A stretch of DNA of 64,000 nt from contig CAVFAY010000008.1 of assembly GCA_963620595.1 (NCBI GenBank), forward strand, positions 1-64,000, read 5' to 3'. This stretch comes from Butyricicoccus_A sp963620595. GTDB lineage: Bacteria > Bacillota > Clostridia > Oscillospirales > Butyricicoccaceae. The position numbers and the translations under genes were made by a program. Position 1 is the first letter of the stretch. Each line of letters opens with the position of its first letter. Shown here one piece after another: positions 34,006-43,081 of this stretch. Below the pieces are notes generated by a model that was not told the DNA's origin, did no database searches, and saw only the letters and a program-made list of their open reading frames with translations.

Positions 34006-35040
34006 ATGATGAACAAGGTAAAAGTTGGTGTCGTAGGTTATGGTACCATCGGTCAGCGTCTGGCTGACGGCGTGGTACGCATGGGAGATATGGAACTGGT
34101 CGGTGTGGCAAACCGCACCCCGAATCTGGGCGTTCGTGCTCTGAAAGAAAAGGGTATGCCGTATGACCTGTATATGTCTGACCCGAAATATGCAGATGCA
34201 TATGCAGAAGCTGGCATTCCGGTATGCGGTACAATGGAAGATCTGGCAGAAAAGTGTGATATTCTGCTCGATGCAACACCGGCAGGCGTTGGCGCAGAAA
34301 ACAAGAAGCTGTTTGAGCGCATGGGCAAGCCGTGCATCTTCCAGGGCGGCGAGAAGAACGATGTCGCTGATGTCTTTTTCCACGGTTATGCAAACTATGA
34401 AAAGGGTCTGGATAAGCAGTTCTTGAAGCTGACCTCCTGCAACACCACCGGTCTGATTCGTGCCGTTGACTGCCTTGACCGCAATTGCGGCGGTATTGAG
34501 CGCGTGGCAATCACGATTATTCGCCGTGTTGCCGACCCAGGCGATTATCATCGCGGACTGACCAACGCACTGAAGATCGACAAAGCTCCTTCTCATCAGG
34601 CAGTTGACCTCATGACGATCATGCCGCACGTAGAGGCTACTGGCATTCTGGTTCACACACCGGTCACCCACGGTCACATCATCACCATTACTGCACAGGG
34701 CAAGCAGAAAATCACCAAGGAACAGGCACTCAAGGCATTTGAAACCCATGACCGTATCCGCGTTGTCCGTATCGCAGACGGTTTCCTCGGCAATGCATCT
34801 ATGTTCAAGTATGCCCGTGACCTCGGCAACCCGCGTGGCGATATGTACGAAATCGGCCTGTGGGAAGAATCTATCGTAGAATACGGCGATCAGATTATGT
34901 TTGCAATTTATATTCCGCAGGAAGCTGTTACCATTCCGGAGACGCTGGATGGTGTACGTGCTGCGCTGCACATGCAGGATACTATGGAAGAAGCAACCGC
35001 TAAGACGAATGAATATCTGGGGATGGCAAAATGGAAATAA
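34006..35040 (+). CDS. gap: Type II (archaeal-type) glyceraldehyde-3-phosphate dehydrogenase
   Basis: 344 residues. The fold starts VKVGVVGYGTIGQRLADGVV and the catalytic Cys is in LTSCNTTGLIRAVD (SCNTTGL is diagnostic of the archaeal class). It has IRRVADPGDYHRG, and a C-terminal NPRGDMYEIGLWEES. Bacterial class I GAPDH has a different NAD fold and SCTTNCL. The archaeal enzyme oxidises glyceraldehyde-3-phosphate to 1,3-bisphosphoglycerate, usually with NADP or NAD. The next gene overlaps its end by 10 bases and encodes an archaeal-type kinase, so the pair is a coupled module in a bacterium. Transfer from archaea or an old paralogue is possible. Confidence 0.9.
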   Translation: MMNKVKVGVVGYGTIGQRLADGVVRMGDMELVGVANRTPNLGVRALKEKGMPYDLYMSDPKYADAYAEAGIPVCGTMEDLAEKCDILLDATPAGVGAENKKLFERMGKPCIFQGGEKNDVADVFFHGYANYEKGLDKQFLKLTSCNTTGLIRAVDCLDRNCGGIERVAITIIRRVADPGDYHRGLTNALKIDKAPSHQAVDLMTIMPHVEATGILVHTPVTHGHIITITAQGKQKITKEQALKAFETHDRIRVVRIADGFLGNASMFKYARDLGNPRGDMYEIGLWEESIVEYGDQIMFAIYIPQEAVTIPETLDGVRAALHMQDTMEEATAKTNEYLGMAKWK

Positions 35041-36284
35041 AAATGAACGCCCTGCGCGGGCTTGATATTGCAGGCAAGAAAATTCTGTTCCGTCCGGACA
35101 TCAATTCTCCGATTGATCCGGTCACAAAGAAGATTGTCAACGAAAACCGTCTGAAAAAGAACGCGGTTACGCTGAAATATATGCTGGAAAACGGTGCTGC
35201 TGTTGCCCTGATTGCACATCAGGGTGACACGCAGGATTATCAGAATCTGATTCCGCTCGAAGAGCACGCACAAAAACTGTCTGCCCTGACCGGTTATCCG
35301 GTACATTATATTGACGATGTTTGTGGTCCGGCGGCAATTGAAGCAGTGAAAAACCTGCCGGCAGGTGAAGCAATTATTCTGGGCAACCTGCGGTATCTGG
35401 GAGAAGAACTGTCTACATTCTCCAACTTTGTCAAGCTGAAGCCAGAAGACATGGGAAATGTATGGCATATCCGCAAGCTCTCTCCGCTGTTTGATCTGTA
35501 TGTCAACGATGCCTTTTCTGCCGCACATCGTGATGCCCCGTCTATGGTTGGTTTCCCGCACTTCTTACCTGCAGCGGCTGGTTTCCAGTTCTTTGACGAG
35601 TATGCCGCTCTGGCATCCGTCAAGGACGGCGCACAGCATCCATGCATGTTTGTGCTCGGCGGAGCAAAGATCTCCGATGCCTTTGGTATGATGGAATCTG
35701 TGCTCAAGAACGGTACAGCGGATAAAATCCTGACCACCGGTGTCACCGGCATCATTATGCACATTGCGAACGGCGTGACATTTGGTGAACCGCAGATGAA
35801 ATTCCTGCGCGACCGCGACATGCTGACCTTTGTAGAAGCAGCAAAGAAGTATCTCACAGAATATTCAGACCGATTTGAGCTGCCGCGCGACCTCGCCTAT
35901 AATAAGGATGGCGTGCGTGTAGAACGCACGATTGACAATCTGCCGCAAGACGCGCAATTCATTGATATTGGTGCGCAGACGATTGCTGACTATCAGGCTC
36001 TGCTGGCATCCGCAAAAACCATTTTCGCCAATGGTCCTGCCGGCATCTATGAGCAGGAAGGCTTTGACATCGGCACACGCGGTATCTGGAGCGGTATTGC
36101 TGACAGTGAGGCATATTCTGTCATTGGCGGCGGCGACACCGTATCTAGTGCTACCAAGTTTATCGATCTGACCAAGATCAGCTATGTCTGCACCGCAGGC
36201 GGTGCCATGGTTCGCTTTATGAGCGGCAAAAAGCTCCCGCTGATTGCTGCTATGGAGCAGGCTTACGAGCGACAGAAGCTGTAA
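35031..36284 (+). CDS. pgk: Archaeal-type phosphoglycerate kinase
   Basis: 417 residues, starting inside the end of gap. The N-terminal motif LFRPDINSPIDP (archaeal wording of VRxDxNxP), VALIAHQGDTQDYQ, DAFSAAHRDAPS, GGAKISDAFGMMES and the C-terminal nucleotide loop IGGGDTVSSATKF are all present. The enzyme moves phosphate from 1,3-bisphosphoglycerate to ADP. The features differ from bacterial PGK (RVDFNVP, GGAKV-DK). Together with gap it makes an archaeal-like two-step module. Whether it replaces or adds to the normal glycolytic genes cannot be seen in this window. Confidence 0.9.
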   Translation: MEIKMNALRGLDIAGKKILFRPDINSPIDPVTKKIVNENRLKKNAVTLKYMLENGAAVALIAHQGDTQDYQNLIPLEEHAQKLSALTGYPVHYIDDVCGPAAIEAVKNLPAGEAIILGNLRYLGEELSTFSNFVKLKPEDMGNVWHIRKLSPLFDLYVNDAFSAAHRDAPSMVGFPHFLPAAAGFQFFDEYAALASVKDGAQHPCMFVLGGAKISDAFGMMESVLKNGTADKILTTGVTGIIMHIANGVTFGEPQMKFLRDRDMLTFVEAAKKYLTEYSDRFELPRDLAYNKDGVRVERTIDNLPQDAQFIDIGAQTIADYQALLASAKTIFANGPAGIYEQEGFDIGTRGIWSGIADSEAYSVIGGGDTVSSATKFIDLTKISYVCTAGGAMVRFMSGKKLPLIAAMEQAYERQKL

Positions 36285-36459
36285 GTCATACAAATTTTCG
36301 TCTATTCTCTATTCTACTCTATTCCACATTCCCGCAGTGTCTCTCACCGGACGCTGCGGGTGAAAATCAAGTAAAACAGCACTTCTCTCCACACCTCATG
36401 TACGAAGACACACAGTTTTATCTACGAATCTGCTTTCTCACATTGCCATTTTTTCTCTT
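36285..36459. other. Gap after PGK
   Basis: A small hairpin CCCGCAGTG...CGCTGCGGG at about 36332-36360 could be a first terminator. There is no gene. Confidence 0.4.
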
Positions 36460-36500
36460 CCCTGTGTTCCTGGACCTGTGGGACACAGGGATTTTTTATT
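36460..36500 (+). terminator. Terminator of the HPr/GAPDH/PGK operon
   Basis: CCCTGTGT and ACACAGGG pair over a 15-base loop and are followed by ATTTTTTATTTTT. Confidence 0.8.
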
Positions 36501-36525
36501 TTTACCTCTTTTCAGAAAATTACCA

Positions 36526-36554
36526 TTGACAAGTGCACGCTTGTTTGTTATAAT
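36526..36554 (+). promoter_or_regulatory. Consensus sigma-A promoter of tRNA-Val
   Basis: TTGACA (36526) and TATAAT (36549) are both perfect, with a 17-base spacer; the tRNA begins 24 bases later. Confidence 0.9.
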
Positions 36555-36577
36555 ATTAATATACTGTTCAGCAGTAC

Positions 36578-36653
36578 GGACACTTAGCTCAGTTGGTAGA
36601 GCATCCGCTTGACGTGCGGAAGGTCAGCGGTTCGAGACCGTTAGTGTCCACCA
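36578..36653 (+). tRNA. tRNA-Val (anticodon GAC)
   Basis: GGACACT pairs with AGTGTCC, the D-arm is AGCTCAGTTGGTAGAGC, the anticodon loop TTGACGT lies in CCGC/GCGG, the T-arm is AGCGGTTCGAGACCGTT, and the end is ACCA. All arms pair. Confidence 0.95.
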
Positions 36654-36657
36654 GAGC

Positions 36658-36698
36658 AAACACCCTGAAACCCGTATGGTTTCGGGGTGTTTGTTTGC
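36658..36698 (+). terminator. Terminator of tRNA-Val
   Basis: AAACACCCTGAAACC and GGTTTCGGGGTGTTT form a 15-bp stem with one G-U pair, followed by GTTTGCTT. Confidence 0.85.
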
Positions 36699-36796
36699 TT
36701 ATATGAGAATTTCATGAACTTTTACACTTTCTCATCCTCTGTCAAATGCATAATATACGCCATATTTCCTCTGCTCGATTCCAGAAATGCGTGCAT

Positions 36797-37738
36797 TTAT
36801 CGTTCTTTCCCGCCCTGTTTTGCAAACTGCTTCGGCGTCATACCAAAGGTCCGGCGAAATACCCGATCAAAATATCCTACATTATCAAATCCAACGGAAA
36901 TCGCAATGTCCGATACGGTACTGTGTGAAAACAATAGTAATTCTTTTGCTCGATTCAGTCGATAATCGTTGAGATAACCGACCGGCGATGTCTGCATACC
37001 AGAGCGAAAACTGCGCAATGCCACGCTCTTACTGATGTTCGCAGAACTTGCAATGTCATCCAATGTAATTTTTTCTGCAAAATGATCCCAGATAAACTGC
37101 ATCATCTTTCGCAGGCGTGCCTGTGCCAAAATATTTTTATTTTCCTGCTGTTCAGACTTCTCTTGATACAAATAATGAAACAATCTCGTCCATAATTCTG
37201 AAACGCCCGCCTGTATCCGCAGTTCTATTAAATCTTCTTCAGACAGACAAATATTCACAATGTGGTGATATAAATCCCGAATAGAGTGTTCCCCTTCCTG
37301 TGTCTGACGCATCACAACAAATGGCTTTCCGTGCAGAATGATAGGTCGAACATATTTTTCATAAATTAAAGAATATTGCGGCGCAATAATTTCCGGTAAA
37401 AATAAAATATCCGAAAAAACGCATCGTTCCTCTCGACGTTTCTGTGGCGCTTGGTATTTATGTATCACACCACTATTGATAAAGAAAGTATCCCCTTTTT
37501 GCAGTTCTATTGTTTCTTCCCCAATATGGCATTCAATTGCTCCCTGCAAAATTTCAACAAATTCCAATTCGCTGTGCCAATGCCACTCTACGGTTTCAAG
37601 CAGATTCCAATTAAAACGCTCTTTATAATACTGAAACGGAAATCGTTCCGTGCCATGCTGCTTCATCTCTCGAAGTGTTTCGTCCGTTACAATATGTACA
37701 TCTTTTTCTGTCAACTCAGTAATAAAATTTCTTTCCAT
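36797..37738 (-). CDS. AraC-family regulator with N-terminal cupin
   Basis: 313 residues from ATG 37738. The cupin domain (about 55-130) includes VEWHWHSELEFVEILQG and KGDTFFINSGVIHKYQ, a sugar- or ligand-sensing fold. The C-terminal pair of helix-turn-helix motifs is ITLDDIASSANISKSVALRS and TVSDIAISVGFDNVGYFDRV, ending FRRTFGMTPKQFAK. These are activators of carbohydrate or stress genes. Neighbours do not identify a target; it diverges from the NYN gene at 37884. Confidence 0.9.
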   Translation of the reverse strand: MERNFITELTEKDVHIVTDETLREMKQHGTERFPFQYYKERFNWNLLETVEWHWHSELEFVEILQGAIECHIGEETIELQKGDTFFINSGVIHKYQAPQKRREERCVFSDILFLPEIIAPQYSLIYEKYVRPIILHGKPFVVMRQTQEGEHSIRDLYHHIVNICLSEEDLIELRIQAGVSELWTRLFHYLYQEKSEQQENKNILAQARLRKMMQFIWDHFAEKITLDDIASSANISKSVALRSFRSGMQTSPVGYLNDYRLNRAKELLLFSHSTVSDIAISVGFDNVGYFDRVFRRTFGMTPKQFAKQGGKER

Positions 37739-37883
37739 TTTCTCATCATCCTCTCTAGGATTAAATTTTATCATACTTTGTTCAAATAATACAGCTATAC
37801 TCTTTATAATCAGATAAAGATTGAAAATTCATCTAAAATACGCTACAATATTCTTAACAATCTTTCACGAAAGGAACTTTTTT

Positions 37884-39281
37884 ATGACTCAAGACTTTGA
37901 AACCGTAATAGAACCCGCATCAAATCCTATTTATCACGAAAAAAGCTCTACCAATACATATTCTGTCATTTCAACCATTGCTTTTTTAATTGGTGTTCCA
38001 GAACACATTTTTAAAAATGTACACGAATCTCCTGATATAGAAATATATCAAAAATTAAAATTCAATCGAAATGCCTGCATCATTCGCGATCTATGTATGG
38101 TGCGAACCGCAATTATTCGCCACTTTAAACGCATCAACCAAGAAGTTTTTCACAATTATCGGTTATTATCTTCCCTGAAAGAATATATTCCGGTGGAATG
38201 CATTCATGAACTGGGCAATTGGGGTATCAATCTGTTGAAGAAAAACACGCGGTTGGCGCAGTATATCGTTGACATCAATAAATATATTTCTGATCGAATC
38301 AACAATTGTAAAAATTTGTTTCCGCTCTGGCTGGAATGGGAATACGTCAAAAGCATCTTTATTATGCCGGATGGCTTGACAGAACCGGGTACCAAGCAGG
38401 CATCTGACGCATACTATGCATCGTTTGAATGCTATCCATATCAGATGTACATCAACTGGGTATTTTTCCAGAATGACGGAAATATTTTGTACAACGACAA
38501 GAAGTTTGTTACGCTTCTGTACCGTTGGCATGAGGACGATTTTTCCGATCTCAATAAGGTATCCAATGTAGACAACTCGGTAAAGAACAATATTTATGAC
38601 TTTTTGTCCGAAAGCCGCGATACCGTCATTGTTGTTGACTGCGAAAACTCCGATCCATATGATTTGTGTGCGACGCTTAACAATCTGGAAGACTATCTGC
38701 GCGATAAAATTTCCAAAATTATGTTATTTGATGACGTGCACACCTCTTCTGCTTGGAAGGTATTGCAGGAACACACGGATATTCCCATCGAACGCATTGA
38801 GGTCGCGCGGCTAAAAGAAGATAAATCTCTTGTCGACACCCATATGACCGCCAATGTTGTGCGCGAATTTTATGCCAATCACGTGGATTCGTTTGTCATT
38901 GTTGCCAGCGATTCGGATTATTGGAGCGTCATCAGCACTTTGAAAGAAGCACGTTTTCTCGTTATGGTCGAACACGAAAAATGCAGCGGAAAGCTAAAGG
39001 AAGCACTGGATGACAGCGGAATTTTTTACTGCTATATTGATGATTTTTATTCCGGATCCGGCAAGGATATTAAACTGACTGCTATGTTGGCAGAAATGAA
39101 GCAGTATCTTGCCGATCACATTGATTTAAATGTAACAGATATGATGGCTTATCTGTATACCTCTACACGCGCTGTTATGTCGGATACAGAAAAGCATCAG
39201 TTCTACCAGAAATATGTGAAATCGCTATCCCTTGTCATCGGTGATGACGGCACTGTGTCGATTCAAATCAAAGGCAAATAA
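37884..39281 (+). CDS. NYN/PIN-like domain protein
   Basis: 465 residues from ATG 37884 (AAAGGAAC upstream; an earlier in-frame start at 37821 lacks a site). The first 240 residues have no recognised motif; they are helical with IIRDLCMVRTAIIRHFKRIN. The NYN nuclease fold begins with TVIVVDCENSDPYDL (first Asp), continues with HMTANVVREFYANHVDSFVI, VASDSDYWSVISTL (two more Asp) and ends at SGIFYCYIDDFYSG. Such folds cut RNA with metal bound by the Asp cluster. The gene is 2 bases ahead of the HD-Nudix fusion, so both are one transcript. The target is unknown. Confidence 0.75.
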   Translation: MTQDFETVIEPASNPIYHEKSSTNTYSVISTIAFLIGVPEHIFKNVHESPDIEIYQKLKFNRNACIIRDLCMVRTAIIRHFKRINQEVFHNYRLLSSLKEYIPVECIHELGNWGINLLKKNTRLAQYIVDINKYISDRINNCKNLFPLWLEWEYVKSIFIMPDGLTEPGTKQASDAYYASFECYPYQMYINWVFFQNDGNILYNDKKFVTLLYRWHEDDFSDLNKVSNVDNSVKNNIYDFLSESRDTVIVVDCENSDPYDLCATLNNLEDYLRDKISKIMLFDDVHTSSAWKVLQEHTDIPIERIEVARLKEDKSLVDTHMTANVVREFYANHVDSFVIVASDSDYWSVISTLKEARFLVMVEHEKCSGKLKEALDDSGIFYCYIDDFYSGSGKDIKLTAMLAEMKQYLADHIDLNVTDMMAYLYTSTRAVMSDTEKHQFYQKYVKSLSLVIGDDGTVSIQIKGK

Positions 39282-39283
39282 CG

Positions 39284-40093
39284 ATGATTTATACCAAACT
39301 AACCAAGTGCGCATTGCAGCTCGCCTATCAAGCCCATCAGGGACAAACAGACAAAAGCGGCCTTCCCTACATCCATCATCCGCTTCATCTTGCCGAGCAA
39401 ATGCCGGATGAAACAAGCACGATTGTTGCTTTGCTGCATGATGTCATAGAAGACACTCCGATGACTGCGGAAGATTTGCGGCGCGCAGGTATTCCCGCAT
39501 CCGCTGTGGAGACTATTTGTCATCTGACACACCGCCCGGAGATTCCTTATTTGGATTATATCCGTGCTTTGCGCAGTGACCCTATTGCCGTGCGCGTCAA
39601 ACTCGCAGATCTTGCCCACAACAGTGATCTCTCGCGGCTGGAAACTATTATACCAAAAGATCTGCAACGCAGAGAAAAATATCAAACAGCGATTCAAATT
39701 TTGAAAATAACCGAAGTTGTTGCCGCGTTAATTTGGCAGGACAACCGATTTTTGATTTGTCAGCGCCCTGCCAACAAGGCGCGCGGATTGCTGTGGGAGT
39801 TTGTCGGTGGAAAAGTAGAGGCTGGTGAAACCAAGCCGCAGGCATTGATTCGAGAATGTCAAGAAGAGCTTGCCATTACACTCTCCGTCGGCAATGTCTT
39901 CATGGATGTCACACACTGCTATCCGGATCTGACGGTGCATTTAACTCTGTTTCATGCAACAATAGCACCGGGTACACCGCAGCTACTTGAGCATCACGAT
40001 ATGCGCTGGATTACGCCAGAAGAAATTGATCAATTTGATTTTTGTCCCGCAGACATTGAAATTTTGAAGCAAATCAAAGCATATGCGCAATAA
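39284..40093 (+). CDS. HD-domain (ppGpp-hydrolase-like) and Nudix hydrolase fusion
   Basis: 269 residues in two domains. Residues 1-145 are a MESH1/SpoT-type HD domain: YQAHQGQTDKSGLPYIHHP, the HD pair in VALLHDVIEDT, and the distal VKLADLAHNSDLS. Residues 146-269 are a MutT-type Nudix domain with the box GGKVEAGETKPQALIRECQE followed by ELAI, and ALIWQDNRFLICQRP. The first kind removes pyrophosphate from (p)ppGpp; the second cleans 8-oxo-dGTP and related nucleotides. A single chain with both is unusual. It starts 2 bases after the NYN gene, and no synthetase domain is adjacent. The division of labour is inference. Confidence 0.85.
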   Translation: MIYTKLTKCALQLAYQAHQGQTDKSGLPYIHHPLHLAEQMPDETSTIVALLHDVIEDTPMTAEDLRRAGIPASAVETICHLTHRPEIPYLDYIRALRSDPIAVRVKLADLAHNSDLSRLETIIPKDLQRREKYQTAIQILKITEVVAALIWQDNRFLICQRPANKARGLLWEFVGGKVEAGETKPQALIRECQEELAITLSVGNVFMDVTHCYPDLTVHLTLFHATIAPGTPQLLEHHDMRWITPEEIDQFDFCPADIEILKQIKAYAQ

Positions 40094-40106
40094 TATGATA
40101 CAGAAA

Positions 40107-40136
40107 AACAGGGTCTGGCAACGCCAGACCCTGTTA
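40107..40136. terminator. Bidirectional terminator
   Basis: AACAGGGTCTGG and CCAGACCCTGTT form a 12-bp stem with a 5-base loop, between convergent operons. Confidence 0.88.
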
Positions 40137-40156
40137 TCTTTCTCAGCTCAAAGGAA

Positions 40157-41233
40157 TTAACCCTTGATATTCTCGCAAACAATTGCACCCATCTCGGAAG
40201 TGGACAGAACCTTCTCGCCTTCCTTGGCAATGTCAGCGGTGCGATGACCATCATTCAGTGCTTTTTCAACAGCCGCTTCGATGCAATCAGCTTCTTCACC
40301 CAGACCGAACGAATAGCGCAGCATCATAGCACAGGACAAAATGGTTGCAATCGGGTTTGCAATGCCCTTGCCTGCAATATCCGGTGCAGAACCGTGAATC
40401 GGCTCATACATACCCAGCTTAGTCTTGCCGATAGAAGCAGACGGCAGCATACCAATCGAACCGGTAATCATGCTCGCCTCATCGGACAGAATATCGCCGA
40501 ACAGGTTGCCGGTCGTGATGACATCAAACTGACCCGGATTGCGAACCAGCTGCATTGCTGCATTGTCTACGTACATATCCTGATACTCAACTTCCGGATA
40601 CTCTTCACGCAGCTTATGCATAGTCTCTCGCCATACACGGGAAGTCTCCAGTACATTTGCCTTGTCCACGGAGGTCAGCTTCTTATTGCGCTTCATCGCC
40701 ATATCAAATGCACGGCGACCGATGCGCTCTACCTCTGTGACAGAGTAATTCATATCGTCCCAGCCAGTCTCACCCAGTTCGCTCTCACGGCGACCGCGCT
40801 TGCCAAAGTAAACGTCACCGGTCAGCTCACGGCAAACCAAAATGTCAAAGCCATCACCGATAATTTCCGGCTTAATCGGGCAAGCATCTGCCAGAGCAGC
40901 GTGCATCTGCGCCGGGCGCAGATTGACAAACAGCTCCAGATTGGAACGCAGACCTAACAGTGCGCGCTCCGGACGCTTATCAGACGGAACACTGTCCCAC
41001 TTCGGGCCGCCAACGGCACCCAGCAGAACAGAATCCGATGCCTTACAAACATCCAGTGTCTCCTGCGGCAGCGGAATGCCAAACTTGTCAATCGCATTAC
41101 CGCCTGCATAGCACTCGGTAAAGTTGAAGGTGTGGCCGAACTTCTCGCCAACGACCTCCATTGCCTTCATGGCTTCTGTAACGATTTCCGGACCGATGCC
41201 ATCGCCCTTAATGACCGCGATATTGTACTGCAT
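40157..41233 (-). CDS. leuB: 3-isopropylmalate dehydrogenase
   Basis: 358 residues. The enzyme decarboxylates 3-isopropylmalate to 2-oxoisocaproate in leucine synthesis. It has IAVIKGDGIGPEIVTEAMKA, the substrate Arg region RPERALLGLRSNLELFVNLR, LVCRELTGDVYFGKRGRRES, and the metal and NAD part GDILSDEASMITGSIGMLPS and YEPIHGSAPDIAGKGIANP. It is last in leuACDB and its ATG overlaps the leuD stop. Confidence 0.96.
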   Translation of the reverse strand: MQYNIAVIKGDGIGPEIVTEAMKAMEVVGEKFGHTFNFTECYAGGNAIDKFGIPLPQETLDVCKASDSVLLGAVGGPKWDSVPSDKRPERALLGLRSNLELFVNLRPAQMHAALADACPIKPEIIGDGFDILVCRELTGDVYFGKRGRRESELGETGWDDMNYSVTEVERIGRRAFDMAMKRNKKLTSVDKANVLETSRVWRETMHKLREEYPEVEYQDMYVDNAAMQLVRNPGQFDVITTGNLFGDILSDEASMITGSIGMLPSASIGKTKLGMYEPIHGSAPDIAGKGIANPIATILSCAMMLRYSFGLGEEADCIEAAVEKALNDGHRTADIAKEGEKVLSTSEMGAIVCENIKG

Positions 41234-41730
41234 TATTTGTTTTCCTCTCTTTCTTTCAAGCTCTTGAGCAGACCGCCTGCAGAAATAATGTTCTGCAGGA
41301 ACGGCGGGAATGCTGCCGCCTGAAATGTTTGACCAGTCGTGATGTCGGTGATAACACCGGTATCAAAATCGACCTCAACCTCATCGCCTGCACTGATAGC
41401 ATTGGCAGCCTCTTCACTCTCCATAATCGGCAAACCGATGTTGATGGAAGAACGATAGAAAATACGAGCAAAAGAAGATGCGATAACGCAGGAAATGCCA
41501 TTGTCGCGAATAACCTGCGGGGCATGTTCACGAGAAGAACCGCAGCCAAAGTTCTTGGTTGCTACCATGATATCGCCCTTCTTTACGTTCTTGACAAACT
41601 CGGTGTCAATATCCTCCATGCAGTGGGTAGCCAATTCTACCGGATCTGCAATGTTCAGATAACGTGCCGGGATGATAACATCGGTATCGACGTTATCGCC
41701 ATATTTAAAAACAGAACCTCTTGCTTTCAT
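41233..41730 (-). CDS. leuD: 3-isopropylmalate dehydratase small subunit
   Basis: 165 residues. The swivelling domain reads GDNVDTDVIIPARYLNIADP and KNFGCGSSREHAPQVIRDNG. It completes isopropylmalate isomerase with LeuC. The length is that of the short LeuD of bacteria and archaea. It lies 14 bases after leuC. Confidence 0.95.
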   Translation of the reverse strand: MKARGSVFKYGDNVDTDVIIPARYLNIADPVELATHCMEDIDTEFVKNVKKGDIMVATKNFGCGSSREHAPQVIRDNGISCVIASSFARIFYRSSINIGLPIMESEEAANAISAGDEVEVDFDTGVITDITTGQTFQAAAFPPFLQNIISAGGLLKSLKEREENK

Positions 41731-41744
41731 GTGTAAAACCCTCC

Positions 41745-43007
41745 TTAGTCCAGCTCTGCCGGATCGGTAATATAGCCGGTGACAGCAGAAGCTGCTGCGA
41801 CAGCCGGATTGGCGAGATAAATCTCAGAAGAAACATGTCCCATACGACCAACGAAGTTACGGTTGGTGGTAGAGATTGCCTTCTCATCATGTGCCAGAAT
41901 GCCCATATGACCGCCCAGACATGGGCCACAAGTCGGCGTAGAAACAATTGCACCTGCTTCAACAAATATCTTTGCCAGACCTTCTTCGATGCACTGTAAA
42001 TAAATTTCCTGTGTTGCCGGAATGACGATGGTACGAACGTTTTTCTTTACCTTTCTGCCCTTCAGAATAGCAGCAGCGTCGCGCATGTCCTGAATGCGGC
42101 CGTTGGTGCAGGAACCTATGACAGACTGCTGAATCTCAATCTTGCCCAACTCGTCTACAGTCTTGGTGTTCTCCGGCAGATGCGGACAAGCAACCGTCGG
42201 ACGCAACTCAGACAGATTGATGGTGTATTCCTCATCGTACTGTGCATCCGGATCTGCTGCAAACTCGGTCACTTCACGATTGACACGATCCTTAATATAT
42301 GCACGGGTCTTATCATCTACCGGGAAGATACCATTCTTTGCACCTGCTTCAATTGCCATGTTGCAAATGGTAAAACGATCATCCATGGTCAGCGAAGCAA
42401 CGCCGTCACCGGCAAACTCCATCGAACGATACAGTGCACCGTCTACACCGATCTTGCCGATGATGTGCAGGATAACGTCCTTGCCGGAAACATACTTCGG
42501 CAGAGAGCCGGTCAGGTTGAACTTAATGGCAGACGGAACACGGAACCAAGCCTTACCGGTTGCCATGCCTGCTGCGAGGTCGGTAGAACCAACGCCGGTA
42601 GAGAATGCACCCAGTGCACCATAAGTGCAGGTATGGGAGTCAGCACCGATAATCAGTTCGCCAGGACCTACCAGACCCTTTTCCGGCAGCAAGGCATGTT
42701 CAATACCCATCTGTCCCACGTCAAAGAAATTGACGATCTCATGCTTGCCGGAGAAATTTCGGCAGGTCAGACACTGTTCTGCGGACTTAATATCCTTGTT
42801 CGGTGCAAAGTGATCCATAACCAGTGCGATCTTTGTCTTATCAAATACGTGCTCAAATCCGGCCTTTTCCATCTCGCGGATTGCTACCGGACCTGTAATA
42901 TCATTTGCCAAAGTCAGATCCAGATCTGCCTCAATCAGCTGGCCAGCGGTTACGCTTTCCAATCCTGCATGGCTTGCGAGGATCTTCTGTGTCATTGTCA
43001 TTGCCAT
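41745..43007 (-). CDS. leuC: 3-isopropylmalate dehydratase large subunit (short LeuC2 form)
   Basis: 420 residues, the shorter HacA-like form. Iron-sulfur cysteines are in VIGSCTNGRIQD and TPTCGPCLGGHMG; ALVMDHFAPNKDIKS and GADSHTCTYGALG mark the aconitase fold. It catalyses the isomerisation of 2- to 3-isopropylmalate. The start ATG at 43007 follows GGAGG. A hairpin separates it from leuA. Confidence 0.95.
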   Translation of the reverse strand: MAMTMTQKILASHAGLESVTAGQLIEADLDLTLANDITGPVAIREMEKAGFEHVFDKTKIALVMDHFAPNKDIKSAEQCLTCRNFSGKHEIVNFFDVGQMGIEHALLPEKGLVGPGELIIGADSHTCTYGALGAFSTGVGSTDLAAGMATGKAWFRVPSAIKFNLTGSLPKYVSGKDVILHIIGKIGVDGALYRSMEFAGDGVASLTMDDRFTICNMAIEAGAKNGIFPVDDKTRAYIKDRVNREVTEFAADPDAQYDEEYTINLSELRPTVACPHLPENTKTVDELGKIEIQQSVIGSCTNGRIQDMRDAAAILKGRKVKKNVRTIVIPATQEIYLQCIEEGLAKIFVEAGAIVSTPTCGPCLGGHMGILAHDEKAISTTNRNFVGRMGHVSSEIYLANPAVAAASAVTGYITDPAELD

Positions 43008-43032
43008 AGGTGCTTTGCCTCCTCTATGTATG

Positions 43033-43070
43033 AAACAGCCCCGCCTGCCAAAACAAGCAGGGCTGTTTTT
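43033..43070 (-). terminator. Hairpin between leuA and leuC
   Basis: AAACAGCCCCGCCTGC and GCAGG-GCTGTTT form a stem with a bulge, followed on the minus strand by a few T-rich bases. It may lower expression of leuCDB or act as a processing site. Confidence 0.55.
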
Positions 43071-43081
43071 TCTCTTCCAAA

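Noticed and set aside
33038..34510. 490-codon minus-strand frame
   Set aside because: Lies antisense to the D-2-hydroxyacid dehydrogenase and gap genes, with no ribosome-binding site and no family pattern.
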